Source of the DNA: Citrobacter sp. JGM124
GTDB taxonomy: Bacteria > Pseudomonadota > Gammaproteobacteria > Enterobacterales > Enterobacteriaceae
NCBI RefSeq assembly: GCF_018257795.1
Contig: NZ_JAERJD010000005.1
Location: 1-64,000, forward strand
DNA length: 64,000 bases
Direction of reading: 5' to 3'
Under the pieces are notes generated by a model. That model searched no databases and was not told the origin of the DNA. It was given only the letters and a program-made list of their open reading frames with translations. The position numbers and the translations under genes were made by a program. How positions within the stretch are numbered: the first letter of the stretch is position 1; the number at the start of each line of letters is the position of its first letter. Below are positions 50,684-61,356 of the stretch, piece after piece.

Positions 50684-50782
50684 AAGGGGAGTAGGCTTTT
50701 AATTAATTGAAAATAAAAGATTTTATATCGTTAATGGTGAAGGTTTCCCCCGCTGCCGTGAGGGGCAGGGTATTAAGGGGTA
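50684..50782 (-). promoter_or_regulatory. candidate NarL heptamers upstream of narG
   Basis: On the narG strand TACCCCT (50776-50782) fits TACYYMT in full and TACTCCC (about 50686-50692) in six of seven. They lie 60-160 bases upstream of the FNR site, as NarL sites do in E. coli narG. No gene is seen in 50523-50901. Confidence 0.5.
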
Positions 50783-50843
50783 ACTCCGATAAAGCGGTTC
50801 AGCAAGCGTATCAACCGGGTTCTTAAATGGGATGATTTCAGAT

Positions 50844-50870
50844 AAAAAAGGCGTGGCTGAAGCCACGCCT
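50844..50870 (-). terminator. narK terminator
   Basis: Read leftward, AGGCGTGGCT-TC-AGCCACGCCT is followed by TTTTT. Strong intrinsic terminator 31 bases after the narK stop, separating narK from narGHJI. Confidence 0.95.
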
Positions 50871-50901
50871 GGGATAATACCAAGAGCAATAGAACACCGT
50901 A

Positions 50902-52293
50902 TTATTTTACTTTTTTACGGCCATAAACTGCCCAGGTTATCACGATGCAAATAATATAAAACGCGAGGAAGGCTTTCATTGCCCCTGCTGGGGAGCCAGT
51001 GAGTGAAAGTGAGATACCGAATGCGTTAGGAATAAAGAACCCACCAATGGCACCAATAGCAGAGATAAAGCCTAGTGCGGCAGCCGTGTCCGTGGCAGAC
51101 TCATGCAATGCCTGCTCGTCACTCCCCCCCTGGTTTTTCACCCGATCCATGGTTAATTTACGGAAGATGACTGAGATCATCTGGAAGGTGGAACCACTCC
51201 CCATACCCGCGGTAAGAAACAACATCAAGAACACGCCGAAGAAAGCAATGAAATTGCCGTTGGTACTCTTATCTGGCAAGGTGGCAAAAAGCAATGCGCT
51301 GAATATCGCCATAAAGATGAAGTTGATTAGCGAGACTTTCGTCCCACCAAAACGGTCTGAAATTGCACCCCCGGCAGAACGAGCCAATGCCCCAAGTAGT
51401 GGTCCGAAGAAAGCAAAGTGCAGAATATTAACGTCCGGGAACTGGGTTTTTGCCAGCATAGCAAACCCCGCAGAAAACCCAATAAACGAACCGAAGGTTG
51501 CCAGATACAGAATACCCAGAATCCACAAATGGACTCGTTTAAGCACGGGTAGCTGATCTTTTAAAGACGCTTTGCTGGTGGCGAGGTCGTTCATCCCGAA
51601 CCATGCCGCAAGGGTAAAAATAGCCAGTAGCGGTACCCAAACCCATGCAGCATTTTCCAGATACATCATGGAGCCGTCAGCCTGCTCGACACCTGTTCCA
51701 CCAAAGACGGCAAACATGGAAAGCGAAATGGCCAGCGGGGCAACAAGTTGCATCACACTGACCCCCATATTACCCAGCCCCCCATTAATACCTAGCGCTC
51801 CACCCTGTTTTGCTTTTGGGAAGAAGAAGCTGATATTCCCCATACTGGAGGCAAAATTCGCCCCTGCAAACCCGCACAGTAACGCAATAATGATAAATAC
51901 ACTGAATGGCGTTGCCGGGTTTTGCACCGCAACACCTAACCATATGCAAGGCACTATCAGGATACCGGTACTGAATGCCGTCCAGCGACGTCCGCCAAAG
52001 ATCGGTACCATAAAGGAGTAAGGTACCCGCAACAAGGCACCAGAAACAGAGGGCAGTGCAGTCAGCATAAATAACTGGTCAGGCGTAAAATTGAAGCCTG
52101 CTTTATTCAGATTGACGGCAACCGCACTGAATAACATCCACACACAGAATGCCAGCAGCAAGCAAGGAACAGAAATCCATAGATTACGGCTGGCAATGTG
52201 GTGCCCCTTACGTTGCCAGAATGCCGGTTCTTCCGGTCGCCATTCGGTGATAAGCGATCGTATTTTCTGGGGACTATCTGGTGGCAGAGACAT
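50902..52293 (-). CDS. narK: nitrate/nitrite antiporter NarK
   Basis: 463 residues from ATG 52293 (GAGG six bases upstream). MFS with twelve helices and the two nitrate signatures: GANFASSMGNISFFFPKAKQGGALG and GMGSGSTFQMISVIF. Imports nitrate in exchange for nitrite. Same length as E. coli NarK. Transcribed divergently from narX, convergent in direction with narGHJI behind it. Confidence 0.96.
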   Translation of the reverse strand: MSLPPDSPQKIRSLITEWRPEEPAFWQRKGHHIASRNLWISVPCLLLAFCVWMLFSAVAVNLNKAGFNFTPDQLFMLTALPSVSGALLRVPYSFMVPIFGGRRWTAFSTGILIVPCIWLGVAVQNPATPFSVFIIIALLCGFAGANFASSMGNISFFFPKAKQGGALGINGGLGNMGVSVMQLVAPLAISLSMFAVFGGTGVEQADGSMMYLENAAWVWVPLLAIFTLAAWFGMNDLATSKASLKDQLPVLKRVHLWILGILYLATFGSFIGFSAGFAMLAKTQFPDVNILHFAFFGPLLGALARSAGGAISDRFGGTKVSLINFIFMAIFSALLFATLPDKSTNGNFIAFFGVFLMLFLTAGMGSGSTFQMISVIFRKLTMDRVKNQGGSDEQALHESATDTAAALGFISAIGAIGGFFIPNAFGISLSLTGSPAGAMKAFLAFYIICIVITWAVYGRKKVK

Positions 52294-52354
52294 AGAAACC
52301 TCAATAACAGTGGTGGTAATTATCGTCACCTTAGAGGCTAATCAGGAATAACAA

Positions 52355-52368
52355 TTGATATGAATCAA
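52355..52368 (-). promoter_or_regulatory. FNR site of narK
   Basis: TTGATATGAATCAA is a perfect FNR site, centre 68 bases before the narK ATG. With activation at -41.5 the start would be near 52320. Confidence 0.9.
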
Positions 52369-52511
52369 GGGACAAACCATCAGATCAACGGTGGAAAAAT
52401 GCTCGTTATCCTTTATGAGTAAGATTAAAAACGATGAATAGGTTGGTTTTTCAAACAACTAAAACCCATCACTATTCGGTTGTTATCTCCACAGGTGGCA
52501 GCCAGCAATTA

Positions 52512-52545
52512 ATGGGTAATCCTTAAGGAGTATATGTATACTCCG
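52512..52545 (-). promoter_or_regulatory. NarL heptamer cluster between narK and narX
   Basis: On the narK strand TACCCAT (52512-52518) and TACTCCT (52526-52532) fit TACYYMT in full; TACTCCG on the other strand (52539-52545) fits six of seven and forms the palindrome GGAGTATATGTATACTCC with the second. Together with the FNR site this is the known scheme for narK activation. Confidence 0.6.
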
Positions 52546-52601
52546 AATGATGTTTGAAAATGTTTGATTGGCTTTCCCTTTATTCAGGAGCTTCACTGCC
52601 G

Positions 52602-54386
52602 ATGCTTAAACGTCTGCTATCGCCAATCACATTGTTTAACCAGCTGGCATTAATTGTTCTGTTGCTGGCACTGTTGGGTGTGGCAGGTATGAGCCTTTCT
52701 GGCTGGATGGCACAAGGCATTCAGGGGAATGCACATGCCATCAATAAAGCCGGATCGATGCGCATGCAAAGTTATCGTCTGCTTGCCGCCATTCCTCTGG
52801 GTGAACAGGACATCCCCCTGTTACAAGAGATGGAAACTATCATCTCGAGTCCTGACTTACAGCTGGCGGCAAAAGAAGGGGGGCAGGAAGCAAGATTAAC
52901 CGCGTTACAATACTACTGGCATGATGAGCTTGAGCCCGCACTGCGAGAGGCAAACAGTATTGAGCAAGTTCAGTCTCATGTGACGGACTTTGTCGGGCGT
53001 ATTGATCAGTTAGTCACACGTTTTGATGATATGACCGAAATGCGTTTGTTGCGCATTATCCAGCTACAGTTGGGCATGGCTGTGCTTATGGGGTTGTTGA
53101 TTATTTTCACTATTATCTGGTTACGCTCTCACCTGATAAGACCCTGGAAAACATTACTGTCAATGGCCCGGGCCATTGGGCAGCGGGATTTCACTCGTCG
53201 TTGCAATATTCGAGGGGGGAATGAGATGGCGACCCTGGGCATTGCGTTAAATAGCATGTCGGCTGAGTTGGCGGAAAGTTATGCCAGCCTTGAACAACGG
53301 GTATCAGAAAAAACGGCCGGGCTTGAGCAAAAAAATCAGATACTTTCCTTTCTCTACCAGGCAAATCGTCGGCTGCATTCACCCGCACCACTATGCCAGC
53401 GTCTCTCTTCCGTTCTGAATGAGTTACAACACTTAACACCCTTACGGAATCTTGAACTACGTATTAACAGATATCAGGATGAAGAACATTATGAGGAGCA
53501 TATCTTTCAACCGGATCGCCACTGTGAAGTGAGTGGTTGCAAACTTTGCACCGCTGAAACCACCTTACCACCGGGTGAAACTACGGCCCAGAAATGGCGT
53601 TTGGCCGATGGGCATATGCAGTATGGCTTGGTTTTGGGTCTGTTGCCCAAGGGCTGTAAACTGACTCGTGATCAGCGGCAGCTTATTCTGACGCTGATGG
53701 AGCAACTGACCGTCACACTGGCACTTGATAGACAATACGAACGGCAACAGCAGCTGGTGGTTATGGAGGAGCGTTCAGCCATCGCCCGGGAATTGCATGA
53801 CTCCATTGCGCAGTCGCTTTCTTGCCTGAAAATACAGCTCAGTTGCTTACAGATGCAAGGCACGGAACTGCCAGAAGAGATGCAAACGTTACTGGGGCAA
53901 ATGCGGAGTGAACTGAACACATCCTGGCGACAGCTGCGGGAATTACTGACTACTTTCCGCTTACAACTTACTGAGCCGGGTCTGCGCCCTGCACTGGAGG
54001 CTTGTTGCCGGGAATTCAGTGAAAAGCTAGGGTTCCCTGTGACGCTGGATTATCAGCTCCCGCCGCGGCTGATATCATCAGCTCAGGCGATTCACGTGGT
54101 ACAAATCACGCGTGAGGCACTTAATAATAGCCTGAAACACGCGGGGGCAACCGCGTGCGGTGTCAGCGTCCTATTTTGTGAAGACCAAGTGACCTTAACA
54201 GTATGGGATAATGGGCGAGGGATATCTGACAACGCTGAACGTCAGAACCACTACGGCATGATTATCATGCGGGACCGTGCGCAAAGTCTGCAAGGTGATT
54301 GTCTGGTACGAACCCGCCTCAATGGGGGGACTGAAATCATCGTAAGTTTTATTCCTGAAATAGACACAGGAGCACATCATGAGTAA
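52602..54386 (+). CDS. narX: nitrate/nitrite sensor histidine kinase NarX
   Basis: 594 residues from ATG 52602, giving [18 protein letters not shown] as in E. coli; an in-frame ATG at 52554 is upstream and near the NarL sites. Periplasmic sensor with P-box [14 protein letters not shown] at about 46-59, second membrane helix, HAMP, Cys-containing central module, HisKA_3 dimer domain with the phosphorylated His in [11 protein letters not shown], and an ATPase domain ([16 protein letters not shown]). AGGAG lies 11 bases before the start. Overlaps narL by eight bases. Confidence 0.95.
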   Translation: MLKRLLSPITLFNQLALIVLLLALLGVAGMSLSGWMAQGIQGNAHAINKAGSMRMQSYRLLAAIPLGEQDIPLLQEMETIISSPDLQLAAKEGGQEARLTALQYYWHDELEPALREANSIEQVQSHVTDFVGRIDQLVTRFDDMTEMRLLRIIQLQLGMAVLMGLLIIFTIIWLRSHLIRPWKTLLSMARAIGQRDFTRRCNIRGGNEMATLGIALNSMSAELAESYASLEQRVSEKTAGLEQKNQILSFLYQANRRLHSPAPLCQRLSSVLNELQHLTPLRNLELRINRYQDEEHYEEHIFQPDRHCEVSGCKLCTAETTLPPGETTAQKWRLADGHMQYGLVLGLLPKGCKLTRDQRQLILTLMEQLTVTLALDRQYERQQQLVVMEERSAIARELHDSIAQSLSCLKIQLSCLQMQGTELPEEMQTLLGQMRSELNTSWRQLRELLTTFRLQLTEPGLRPALEACCREFSEKLGFPVTLDYQLPPRLISSAQAIHVVQITREALNNSLKHAGATACGVSVLFCEDQVTLTVWDNGRGISDNAERQNHYGMIIMRDRAQSLQGDCLVRTRLNGGTEIIVSFIPEIDTGAHHE

Positions 54387-55029
54387 TGCGGAAGCTTCAA
54401 CTATTTTGCTGATTGACGATCATCCTATGTTACGTACTGGTGTTAAACAGCTGATCAGCATGGCCCCCGAACTGGCGGTTATTGGTGAGGCAGGTAATGG
54501 AGAGCTGGGCGTACAGTTGGCTGAGGCATTTGATCCGGACTTGATCCTGCTGGACTTGAATATGCCCGGTATGAACGGGCTGGAAACTCTGGACTGCCTG
54601 CGTGAGAAACCCCTTTCCGGTCGTATTGTGGTTTTTACCGTCTCAAATCATGAAGAGGATGTTGTTAATGCCCTTAAAAGAGGCGCAGATGGTTATCTTC
54701 TGAAAGACATGGAGCCAGAAGAACTGCTTAAAGCACTACAACAAGCCGCAGCGGGTGAAATTGTTTTAAGCGAAGCATTAACGCCTGTGCTGGCTGCCAG
54801 TTTACGTGCCAACCGCGTCACTTCAGACCGGGATATTAATCAGCTCACGCCACGCGAGCGGGATATCCTGAAGCTTATCGCCCAGGGATTACCCAATAAA
54901 ATGATCGCGCGTCGCCTGGATATTACTGAAAGTACGGTAAAAGTTCATGTGAAGCATTTGCTGAAAAAAATGAAATTGAAATCCCGGGTGGAGGCCGCCG
55001 TCTGGGTGCATCAGGAACATCTTTTCTGA
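54379..55029 (+). CDS. narL: nitrate/nitrite response regulator NarL
   Basis: 216 residues. Receiver domain with Asp12-13, phospho-acceptor Asp59 ([11 protein letters not shown]) and Lys in LLKDMEPEE, and a C-terminal LuxR-type DNA-binding domain [19 protein letters not shown] ... [16 protein letters not shown]. Phosphorylated by NarX (and NarQ elsewhere), it binds TACYYMT heptamers. Overlaps narX, so the pair is co-translated. Confidence 0.97.
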   Translation: MSNAEASTILLIDDHPMLRTGVKQLISMAPELAVIGEAGNGELGVQLAEAFDPDLILLDLNMPGMNGLETLDCLREKPLSGRIVVFTVSNHEEDVVNALKRGADGYLLKDMEPEELLKALQQAAAGEIVLSEALTPVLAASLRANRVTSDRDINQLTPRERDILKLIAQGLPNKMIARRLDITESTVKVHVKHLLKKMKLKSRVEAAVWVHQEHLF

Positions 55030-55079
55030 GTGAGGATGACACATTGCCCCTGTCTGGGAGCAAAGGATTAAACCGACTC

Positions 55080-55334
55080 TCAGCGATTATGACTACGTAG
55101 CATGGTACAGAAAGAGCAGGCACAGCCAGGGACTGGGGAAGCATCACAAGTACCGAACAGGTTCGTTGGTCCGGTCACACTGTTCTGGCTGTAAAAACTA
55201 CCCAGAATATGATTCTCCAGTGAACGGACGTTATCAATACCCTCACCAGCCATCACGCTCGGCTGTGAACTGAATGCCAGGCAACCGAAGGAGGATACTG
55301 CCAGTGACATGGCAATAACACTGTTAATTTTCAT
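55080..55334 (-). CDS. small secreted Cys-rich protein of unknown function
   Basis: 84 residues from ATG 55334; AGAGTA lies 8-10 bases upstream. A signal peptide MKINSVIAMSLAVSSFGCLAFS is followed by a short mature part ending GTCDASPVPGCACSFCTMLR and SHNR. Four Cys (pattern C-x7-C-x-C-x2-C) in the last 22 residues suggest metal binding, disulfide linking or a modified peptide. The first 18 residues also hold a Cys (SFGC) that might be a lipobox, but the usual small residue pattern is only partly met. No modification or export enzyme is adjacent. I do not recognise the family. It lies between narL (convergent) and the Fur-controlled fecI. Confidence 0.65.
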   Translation of the reverse strand: MKINSVIAMSLAVSSFGCLAFSSQPSVMAGEGIDNVRSLENHILGSFYSQNSVTGPTNLFGTCDASPVPGCACSFCTMLRSHNR

Positions 55335-55346
55335 AGAAAATACTCT

Positions 55347-55384
55347 GAACATTAAAGATATGTAATAACATATCTTTAATGTTC
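55347..55384 (-). repeat. perfect 17-bp-stem hairpin before the Cys-rich gene
   Basis: GAACATTAAAGATATGT and its exact complement ACATATCTTTAATGTTC are separated by only AATA. The structure ends 12 bases before the ATG of the small Cys-rich gene, so in that transcript it would fold just ahead of the ribosome site. It is not followed by T on either strand and is AT-rich. Could be an operator, a 5' UTR stabiliser or a regulatory RNA element. Confidence 0.85.
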
Positions 55385-55458
55385 GTCATTGAACAGTACC
55401 CCAAAGGCTAAAAATATTTAAAAGCGCAGTGTAAGGGATAAGAAAATTTCAATTGTAA

Positions 55459-55473
55459 TGAGAACTATTCTCA
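55459..55473 (+). promoter_or_regulatory. Fur box before fecI
   Basis: TGAGAACTATTCTCA fits the 7-1-7 Fur pattern (TGATAAT-N-ATTATCA) as an inverted repeat, 44 bases before the fecI start. Iron-loaded Fur would repress fecIR here. Overall 19-base agreement with GATAATGATAATCATTATC is moderate. Confidence 0.7.
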
Positions 55474-55517
55474 TAATAATATGGCTGCGTGATAATTAAC
55501 TTTCGATACTTTCCAGT

Positions 55518-56039
55518 ATGTCTGACCGCACCGCAACCACGGCCTCTGTAGCACTTGAATCGTTTTATGGCACTCATCACGGCTGGTTAAAAAGTTGGCT
55601 TACCTGTAAGCTCCAGTCAGCGTTTGATGCAGATGATATTGCCCAGGATACCTTCCTCAGGGTTATGGGGAGTGATTCACTGTCAGCCATTCGTGACCCA
55701 CGATCTTTTCTCTGCACTATTGCCAAACGGGTGATGGTCGATCTTTTCCGTCGCAATGCGCTGGAAAAAGCTTACCTGGAAATGCTGGTACAGCTACCAG
55801 AATCACTGGCACCTTCACTGGAAGATCGTGAAAGTCAGCTGGAAACACTACAGCTTATCGATAATATGCTCGATGGTCTTAATATGAAAACTCGGCAGGC
55901 TTTTCTGCTTTCGCAACTGGATGGACTTGGTTACAGGGAGATTGCGTTAAAGCTTGGCGTTTCTGTGAGCTCCGTGAAAAAGTATGTTGCGAAAGCCGTT
56001 GAACATTGCCTGCTATTCCGCCTGGAGCATGGCTTATGA
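55518..56039 (+). CDS. fecI: ferric citrate sigma factor FecI
   Basis: 173 residues, the E. coli FecI length. ECF sigma factor: sigma-2 region [14 protein letters not shown] and [18 protein letters not shown], sigma-4 region [27 protein letters not shown]. Directs RNA polymerase to the fecA promoter after activation by FecR. ATG 55518, 44 bases after the Fur box. Confidence 0.97.
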   Translation: MSDRTATTASVALESFYGTHHGWLKSWLTCKLQSAFDADDIAQDTFLRVMGSDSLSAIRDPRSFLCTIAKRVMVDLFRRNALEKAYLEMLVQLPESLAPSLEDRESQLETLQLIDNMLDGLNMKTRQAFLLSQLDGLGYREIALKLGVSVSSVKKYVAKAVEHCLLFRLEHGL

Positions 56040-56989
56040 CCTCGTCGTTGACTGACTCCCGTCGTCAGGCATTACGATCAGCTTCACACTGGTATGCTGT
56101 GTTAAGTGGTGAACCAACTAATCCCCAGCAGGAAGCACGCTGGCAACAGTGGTATGAACAGGATCAGGATAATCAGTGGGCCTGGCAACAAGTAGAAAAT
56201 TTGCGTAGCCAGCTCAGTCATGTCCCTGGCAATATCGCAAGCCGGGCGCTGCAAGATACCCAGATCACTCGACGCCATGTGATGAAAGGGCTATTGCTGT
56301 TACTGGGTATTGGCGGCGGCTGGCGTCTTTGGCAATCTGAAATGGGCGAAGGGCTACGGGCCGACTACCGTACTGCAAAAGGTGAAGTGAGTCAGTTAAG
56401 GCTGGAAGATGGATCCCGGCTGATGCTGAATACCCAAAGTGCAGCCAATGTGCAGTTTGATGGACGCCAGCGAACGGTGCTGCTTTGGTATGGTGAAATC
56501 GCCATCACTACGGGGAAAGATACCCAGCAGCGTCCTTTCCGCGTGATTACCCGTCAGGGGCGACTGACGGCATTAGGCACCCAATTCACGGTTCAGCAGC
56601 AGGATGATGTTACACAGCTGGATGTGCAACAGCATGCGGTGGAAGTTGCTCTCGCTGATGACATGGGCAGGAAACGAGTGATACAGGCCGGAGAGAGCTT
56701 GTTGTTCAGCGCATCAGCATTTGGTTCCGTCACACCATTGGATGAAGAACGGAGCAGCTGGGTGCAGGGCAGTCTGAGCTTTAGTGATAAGCCCCTGAGA
56801 GAGGTAGTTGCCACCCTGGGCCGTTACCGCCGTGGGGTATTACGTTGTGATCCGGCCGTTGCTGACTTACGTTTAAGCGGTACTTTCTCACTGAGGGACC
56901 CTGACGGCACGCTTAATATTATCTCACAAACATTACCGGTTAAAATTCAATACATTACAAGATATTTAGTGACTATCCTTCCACGGTAA
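56036..56989 (+). CDS. fecR: ferric citrate transmembrane signal transducer FecR
   Basis: 317 residues, as in E. coli. ATGA overlap with fecI fixes the start. Cytoplasmic N-terminus with Trp-rich segment ([18 protein letters not shown]), one membrane helix (about 85-100, [12 protein letters not shown]) and a periplasmic FecR domain ([23 protein letters not shown] is part). Receives the signal from the FecA plug and activates FecI. Confidence 0.96.
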   Translation: MTSSLTDSRRQALRSASHWYAVLSGEPTNPQQEARWQQWYEQDQDNQWAWQQVENLRSQLSHVPGNIASRALQDTQITRRHVMKGLLLLLGIGGGWRLWQSEMGEGLRADYRTAKGEVSQLRLEDGSRLMLNTQSAANVQFDGRQRTVLLWYGEIAITTGKDTQQRPFRVITRQGRLTALGTQFTVQQQDDVTQLDVQQHAVEVALADDMGRKRVIQAGESLLFSASAFGSVTPLDEERSSWVQGSLSFSDKPLREVVATLGRYRRGVLRCDPAVADLRLSGTFSLRDPDGTLNIISQTLPVKIQYITRYLVTILPR

Positions 56990-57030
56990 GAAAAATAATT
57001 CTCATTTCGATTGTCCTTTTTATCCTTCCC
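56988..57030 (+). promoter_or_regulatory. FecI-dependent fecA promoter
   Basis: AAGAAAAATAATTCTC, then TTTCGATTGTCCTTTTTA and GTTCGACTCATCGCTG closely follow the E. coli fecA promoter as I recall it (-35 GAAAT, -10 TGTCCTTT and the downstream motif GTTCGACTCAT). The ATG of fecA is about 45-60 bases on. Confidence 0.75.
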
Positions 57031-57075
57031 GTTCGACTCATCGCTGAATACAACAAAAATGATGATGGAGAAGGT

Positions 57076-59397
57076 ATGACGCCTGCACGTGGTTTTCGTA
57101 AAACAACGCCTTTGGCTAATGTAGTTCGCCTGAGCATGCTATCGCTGGTCGGGTTCCCGTTATCCTCTTTTGCCGTACTGGTTAACATTCCTGCAGGCCC
57201 TCTTGATAAAGCGCTTAATCAGTATGCTGCCGAGAGTGGGGCGATATTATCGGTAGATGCCAGCCTGACGCGTGGTAAGCAAAGCAACGGCTTACACGGC
57301 GACTATCCGGTGGAAAATGGCCTGCAACAATTGCTGAAGGGAAGTGACCTGCAGGTAAAGTCATTGGGGAATAACAGTTGGACGCTGGAAGTTATTCCAG
57401 CGTCCAAAGAAGATTCAATGACCGTTGTCGGGGACTGGCTGGGGGATGCTCGTGAAAATGATGTCTTTGAGCATGCTGGTGCCCGCGATGTGGTTCGTCG
57501 TGAAGATTTTGCCAAAACGGGGGCTGCAACGTTACGGGAAGCTCTCAACCGTATCCCTGGGGTTAATGCGCCGGAAAACAGCGGTACAGGTAGCCACGAC
57601 TTGGCACTTAATTTAGGTATCCGCGGCCTGAACCCACGGTTGGCGAGCCGTTCAACCATTCTGATGGACGGTATCCCTGTGCCTTTTGCACCCTATGGTC
57701 AGCCACAGCTTTCACTGGCCCCTGTATCACTTGGGAACATGGATGCCATTGATGTCGTTCGTGGTGGGGGCGCAGTACGCTATGGTCCCCAGAGTGTTGG
57801 TGGGGTGATTAACTTTGTCACCCGCGCTATCCCCCAGGACTTTGGTATTGCCGCCGGGGTGGAGGGCCAACTCAGCCCCTCTTCTTCCCAGCATAACCCG
57901 AAAGAGACGCATAACCTGATGGTTGGCGGCACGGCAGATAACGGGTTTGGTGCGGCAGTGCTCTATTCCGGTGTTCGTGGTAGTGACTGGCGCCAGCACA
58001 GCGACACCCGCATTGACGACATCATGCTAAAAAGTAAATATGCCCCGAATGACGTGCACAGCTTTAATAGTTTATTGCAGTACTACGATGGCGAGGCCGA
58101 TATGCCAGGTGGCCTGTCTCGGGAAGACTATGACGCCGATCGCTGGCAATCAACCCGACCTTATGACCGTTTCTGGGGGCGGCGTAAACTGGCCAGCCTG
58201 GGTTACCAGTTTCAGCCAGACAGCCAGCATAAGTTTAATCTTCTGGGGTTCTATACCGAAACGCTACGTAGCGGCTATCTGGAACAAGGAAAAATTCTGA
58301 CCCTTTCACCACGAACTTACTGGGTTCGCGGCATTGAGCCACGTTACAGCCAGAGCTTTATGCTGGGATCCTCTGCTCATGAGGTAGGTGTCGGGTACCG
58401 CTATGTGAATGAATCAACCCATGAGTTGCGTTACTACACCCCAACCGAAAGTGGGCAGTTGCCATCCAACTCGAGTCCTTATGACCGCGATATCCGTTCT
58501 GGCACCCAGGCCCATGCCTGGTATCTGGATGATAAAATTGATCTGGGTAACTGGACTATTACCCCGGGCATGCGTTTCGAGCATATTCAGTCCCATCAGG
58601 ATAACAGCACCAAACATACCTATACGGATGTCAGTTATAATGCCTCGCTTCCTGCACTAAATGTCCTTTATCACCTGACAGATAGCTGGAATATTTATGC
58701 CAATACCGAAGGTTCCTTTGGCACAGTACAGTACAGCCAAATTGGCAAAGCCGTGCAAAGCGGTGATGTGGAGCCGGAAAAAGCGCGAACTTGGGAACTC
58801 GGAACCCGATACGACGACGGTGCGTTAACGGCTGAGGTTGGACTGTTTATGATTAACTTTAGTAATCAGTACGACTCTAACCAGACCGATGATACCGTGA
58901 CGGCAAGGGGCAAAACGCGCCATACCGGGCTGGAAACTCAGGCCAGATACGATCTTGGCACCTTGACGCCTAAGCTGGATGATGTCTTTGTTTACACCAG
59001 CTACGCCTATGTTAATGCGAAGATTATTGAGCATGGTGATACTTACGGTAATCAGGTTCCCTTCTCACCGAAGCAAAAAGGCACCTTGGGTGTGGACTAT
59101 AAACCCGGTAACTGGACGTTTAACCTGAACAGCGATTTTCAGTCCAGTCAGTTTGCCGATAACGCCAATACCGTTCAGGAGAACAGCAGTGGCAGTATCG
59201 GGCGCATCCCTGGTTTTATGTTGTGGGGCGCACGCGTGGCGTATGATTTTGGCCCACAAATGGCAAACTTGCACATGTCTTTCGGGGTAAAAAACCTCTT
59301 CGATCAGCGGTATTTCACCCGTTCTGATGACAATAACAAAGGCATTTATGCAGGTCAGCCCCGCACGTTATATATGCAAGGGTCATTGAAGTTCTAA
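57076..59397 (+). CDS. fecA: TonB-dependent ferric dicitrate receptor FecA
   Basis: 773 residues (E. coli 774). Signal peptide (ends SSFA), an N-terminal signalling domain ([19 protein letters not shown], about 35-110) that contacts FecR, a TonB box [10 protein letters not shown], then the plug ([22 protein letters not shown]) and 22-stranded barrel ending YMQGSLKF. Binds diferric dicitrate and starts the FecR-FecI signal. GGAGAAGG precedes the start. Confidence 0.97.
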   Translation: MTPARGFRKTTPLANVVRLSMLSLVGFPLSSFAVLVNIPAGPLDKALNQYAAESGAILSVDASLTRGKQSNGLHGDYPVENGLQQLLKGSDLQVKSLGNNSWTLEVIPASKEDSMTVVGDWLGDARENDVFEHAGARDVVRREDFAKTGAATLREALNRIPGVNAPENSGTGSHDLALNLGIRGLNPRLASRSTILMDGIPVPFAPYGQPQLSLAPVSLGNMDAIDVVRGGGAVRYGPQSVGGVINFVTRAIPQDFGIAAGVEGQLSPSSSQHNPKETHNLMVGGTADNGFGAAVLYSGVRGSDWRQHSDTRIDDIMLKSKYAPNDVHSFNSLLQYYDGEADMPGGLSREDYDADRWQSTRPYDRFWGRRKLASLGYQFQPDSQHKFNLLGFYTETLRSGYLEQGKILTLSPRTYWVRGIEPRYSQSFMLGSSAHEVGVGYRYVNESTHELRYYTPTESGQLPSNSSPYDRDIRSGTQAHAWYLDDKIDLGNWTITPGMRFEHIQSHQDNSTKHTYTDVSYNASLPALNVLYHLTDSWNIYANTEGSFGTVQYSQIGKAVQSGDVEPEKARTWELGTRYDDGALTAEVGLFMINFSNQYDSNQTDDTVTARGKTRHTGLETQARYDLGTLTPKLDDVFVYTSYAYVNAKIIEHGDTYGNQVPFSPKQKGTLGVDYKPGNWTFNLNSDFQSSQFADNANTVQENSSGSIGRIPGFMLWGARVAYDFGPQMANLHMSFGVKNLFDQRYFTRSDDNNKGIYAGQPRTLYMQGSLKF

Positions 59398-59458
59398 TCA
59401 CTGACACATGATTTTCAGGCTGGGCAGTAAGAACGCTGCCCCGCATTCAGGAGTCCGT

Positions 59459-60361
59459 ATGTTCACATTTTGCCGGTTTCTTTTTACAGGTTTACTGTTA
59501 GTAACCAGTCACGCCTTTGCCGTGACGGTTCAGGACGAACATGGCACCTTTACGCTCGATAAAACACCCCAGCGGATTGTGGTGCTGGAACTCTCTTTTG
59601 CCGATGCGCTTGCGGCAATTGATGTCAGCCCGGTCGGGATTGCTGACGACAACGATGCGAGTCGTATCCTGCCTGAGGTTCGTGCGCACTTGAAACCCTG
59701 GCAATCCGTCGGGACACGTGCTCAACCCAGCCTGGAGGCTATCAGTGCGTTAAAACCGGATCTGATTATTGCTGACAGTAGCCGCCATTCCGGCATTTAC
59801 AGTGCATTACAGCAGATAGCCCCGGTATTACTGCTTAAATCGCGTAACGAAACCTATAATGACAACGTGCGATCCGCGGCGATCATTGGTGATGTTGTGG
59901 GGCGACATGCCCAGATGGATTCACGGTTGAAACAACACCAGCAGAAAATGGCCCAATGGGCCAGTCAGTTGCCTGAGGGAAGCCTGGTGGTATTTGGTAC
60001 TTCCCGTGAGCAGCAGTTCAACCTGCATTCTCAGGATACTTACACGGGCAGTGTCCTGGCCTCTCTGGGATTAAATGTCCCTGCGCCGATAGGTGGAGCC
60101 TCAATGCCATCCATTGGACTTGAACAGTTACTGGCCATTAATCCCTCTTGGTTGCTGGTCGCGCATTATCGCCAGGAGAGTATTGTGAAACGCTGGGAAC
60201 AAGATCCACTTTGGCAAATGCTAACCGCGGCGCAAAAGCAACAAGTCGCCTCTGTTGACAGTAATGCCTGGGCACGGATGCGGGGGATTTTTGCCGCCGA
60301 AAGAATAGCGAGTGATACTGTAAATATCTTTAATCATCAGCCTGTTAAAAGTTTGAAATGA
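59459..60361 (+). CDS. fecB: ferric citrate periplasmic binding protein FecB
   Basis: 300 residues from ATG 59459, which has AGGAG five bases upstream; a longer frame from 59408 lacks one. Signal peptide ending HAFA, then VTVQDEHGTFTLDKTPQRIVVLELSFADALAA, the usual iron-siderophore binding class start. Ligand receptor for FecCDE. Sixty-two bases after fecA. Confidence 0.95.
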   Translation: MFTFCRFLFTGLLLVTSHAFAVTVQDEHGTFTLDKTPQRIVVLELSFADALAAIDVSPVGIADDNDASRILPEVRAHLKPWQSVGTRAQPSLEAISALKPDLIIADSSRHSGIYSALQQIAPVLLLKSRNETYNDNVRSAAIIGDVVGRHAQMDSRLKQHQQKMAQWASQLPEGSLVVFGTSREQQFNLHSQDTYTGSVLASLGLNVPAPIGGASMPSIGLEQLLAINPSWLLVAHYRQESIVKRWEQDPLWQMLTAAQKQQVASVDSNAWARMRGIFAAERIASDTVNIFNHQPVKSLK

Positions 60362-61356
60362 CGCATTTCAGGCATCCGGTGCTACTGTGGGGGCTACCCA
60401 TTGTGGCACTTATTACTCTTTTCTGGCTGAGTCTGTTTTGCTACTCAGCCATTCCTGTTTCTGGCTCTGATGCTTTGCGTGCTTTATTCCCGGGGCATTC
60501 TCCCAGTCTCCCGGAAGCCCTGGTACAAAATTTGCGTTTACCAAGAAGCCTGGTGGCTATTCTGATTGGTGCCAGTCTGGCCCTGGCGGGCTCGTTGCTA
60601 CAGACTCTGACCCATAACGCCATGGCCTCGCCCTCACTGTTGGGTATTAATAGTGGTGCCGCCCTGGCGATGGCACTGACCAGTGCCCTGAGCCCATCCC
60701 CGATAGCGGGATATCCTCTCTCTTTTATCGCCGCCTGTGGGGGCGGTGTTATCTGGTTGTTGGTCATGAGTGCTGGAGGGGGATTTCGTCATACCCAGGA
60801 GAGAAACAAACTAGTACTGGCGGGAATTGCTTTGTCGGCTTTTTGCATGGCTCTGACCCGTATCACGCTCCTGCTGGCAGAAGATCACGCTTATGGCATT
60901 TTTTACTGGCTGGCAGGGGGCGTGTCTCATGCGCGCTGGCAAGAGTTCTGGCAGCTTTTTCCCGTTGTGGTGATAATCATGCCAGTGATATTACTGCTCG
61001 CGCATCAGTTGAATTTGCTTAATGTCAGCGACAGTGCTGCCCACACCTTGGGAGTTAATCTGCTGAAGCTACGGGTGATTATTAATGTCCTGGTACTGAT
61101 GCTGGTCGGTGCCTGCGTGAGTGTGGCTGGCCCAGTGGCATTCATTGGATTACTGGTGCCACATCTTGCCCGTTTCTGGATAGGATTCAACCAACGAAAA
61201 GTCTTACCCATGTGTATGTTACTCGGGGCCATGCTGATGCTACTGGCAGACGTGCTGGCCAGAGCGCTGGCGTTCCCTGGTGATCTCCCGGCAGGAGCCG
61301 TACTGGCACTGATTGGCGCCCCGTGTTTTGTCTGGCTTGTCAGGAGGCGTGGGTGA
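60358..61356 (+). CDS. fecC: ferric citrate transporter permease FecC
   Basis: 332 residues, FecCD family, about ten helices: NLRLPRSLVAILIGASLALAG and PVAFIGLLVPHLARF are family landmarks. Forms the inner-membrane channel with FecD. ATGA overlap with fecB; ends GTGA overlap with fecD. Confidence 0.96.
   Translation: MTHFRHPVLLWGLPIVALITLFWLSLFCYSAIPVSGSDALRALFPGHSPSLPEALVQNLRLPRSLVAILIGASLALAGSLLQTLTHNAMASPSLLGINSGAALAMALTSALSPSPIAGYPLSFIAACGGGVIWLLVMSAGGGFRHTQERNKLVLAGIALSAFCMALTRITLLLAEDHAYGIFYWLAGGVSHARWQEFWQLFPVVVIIMPVILLLAHQLNLLNVSDSAAHTLGVNLLKLRVIINVLVLMLVGACVSVAGPVAFIGLLVPHLARFWIGFNQRKVLPMCMLLGAMLMLLADVLARALAFPGDLPAGAVLALIGAPCFVWLVRRRG

Noticed and set aside
50999-52021. Long rightward frames opposite narK (185 and 149 residues)
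   Set aside because: Antisense shadows with Pro/Ala/Ser/Asn-rich content; narK is clear on the other strand.
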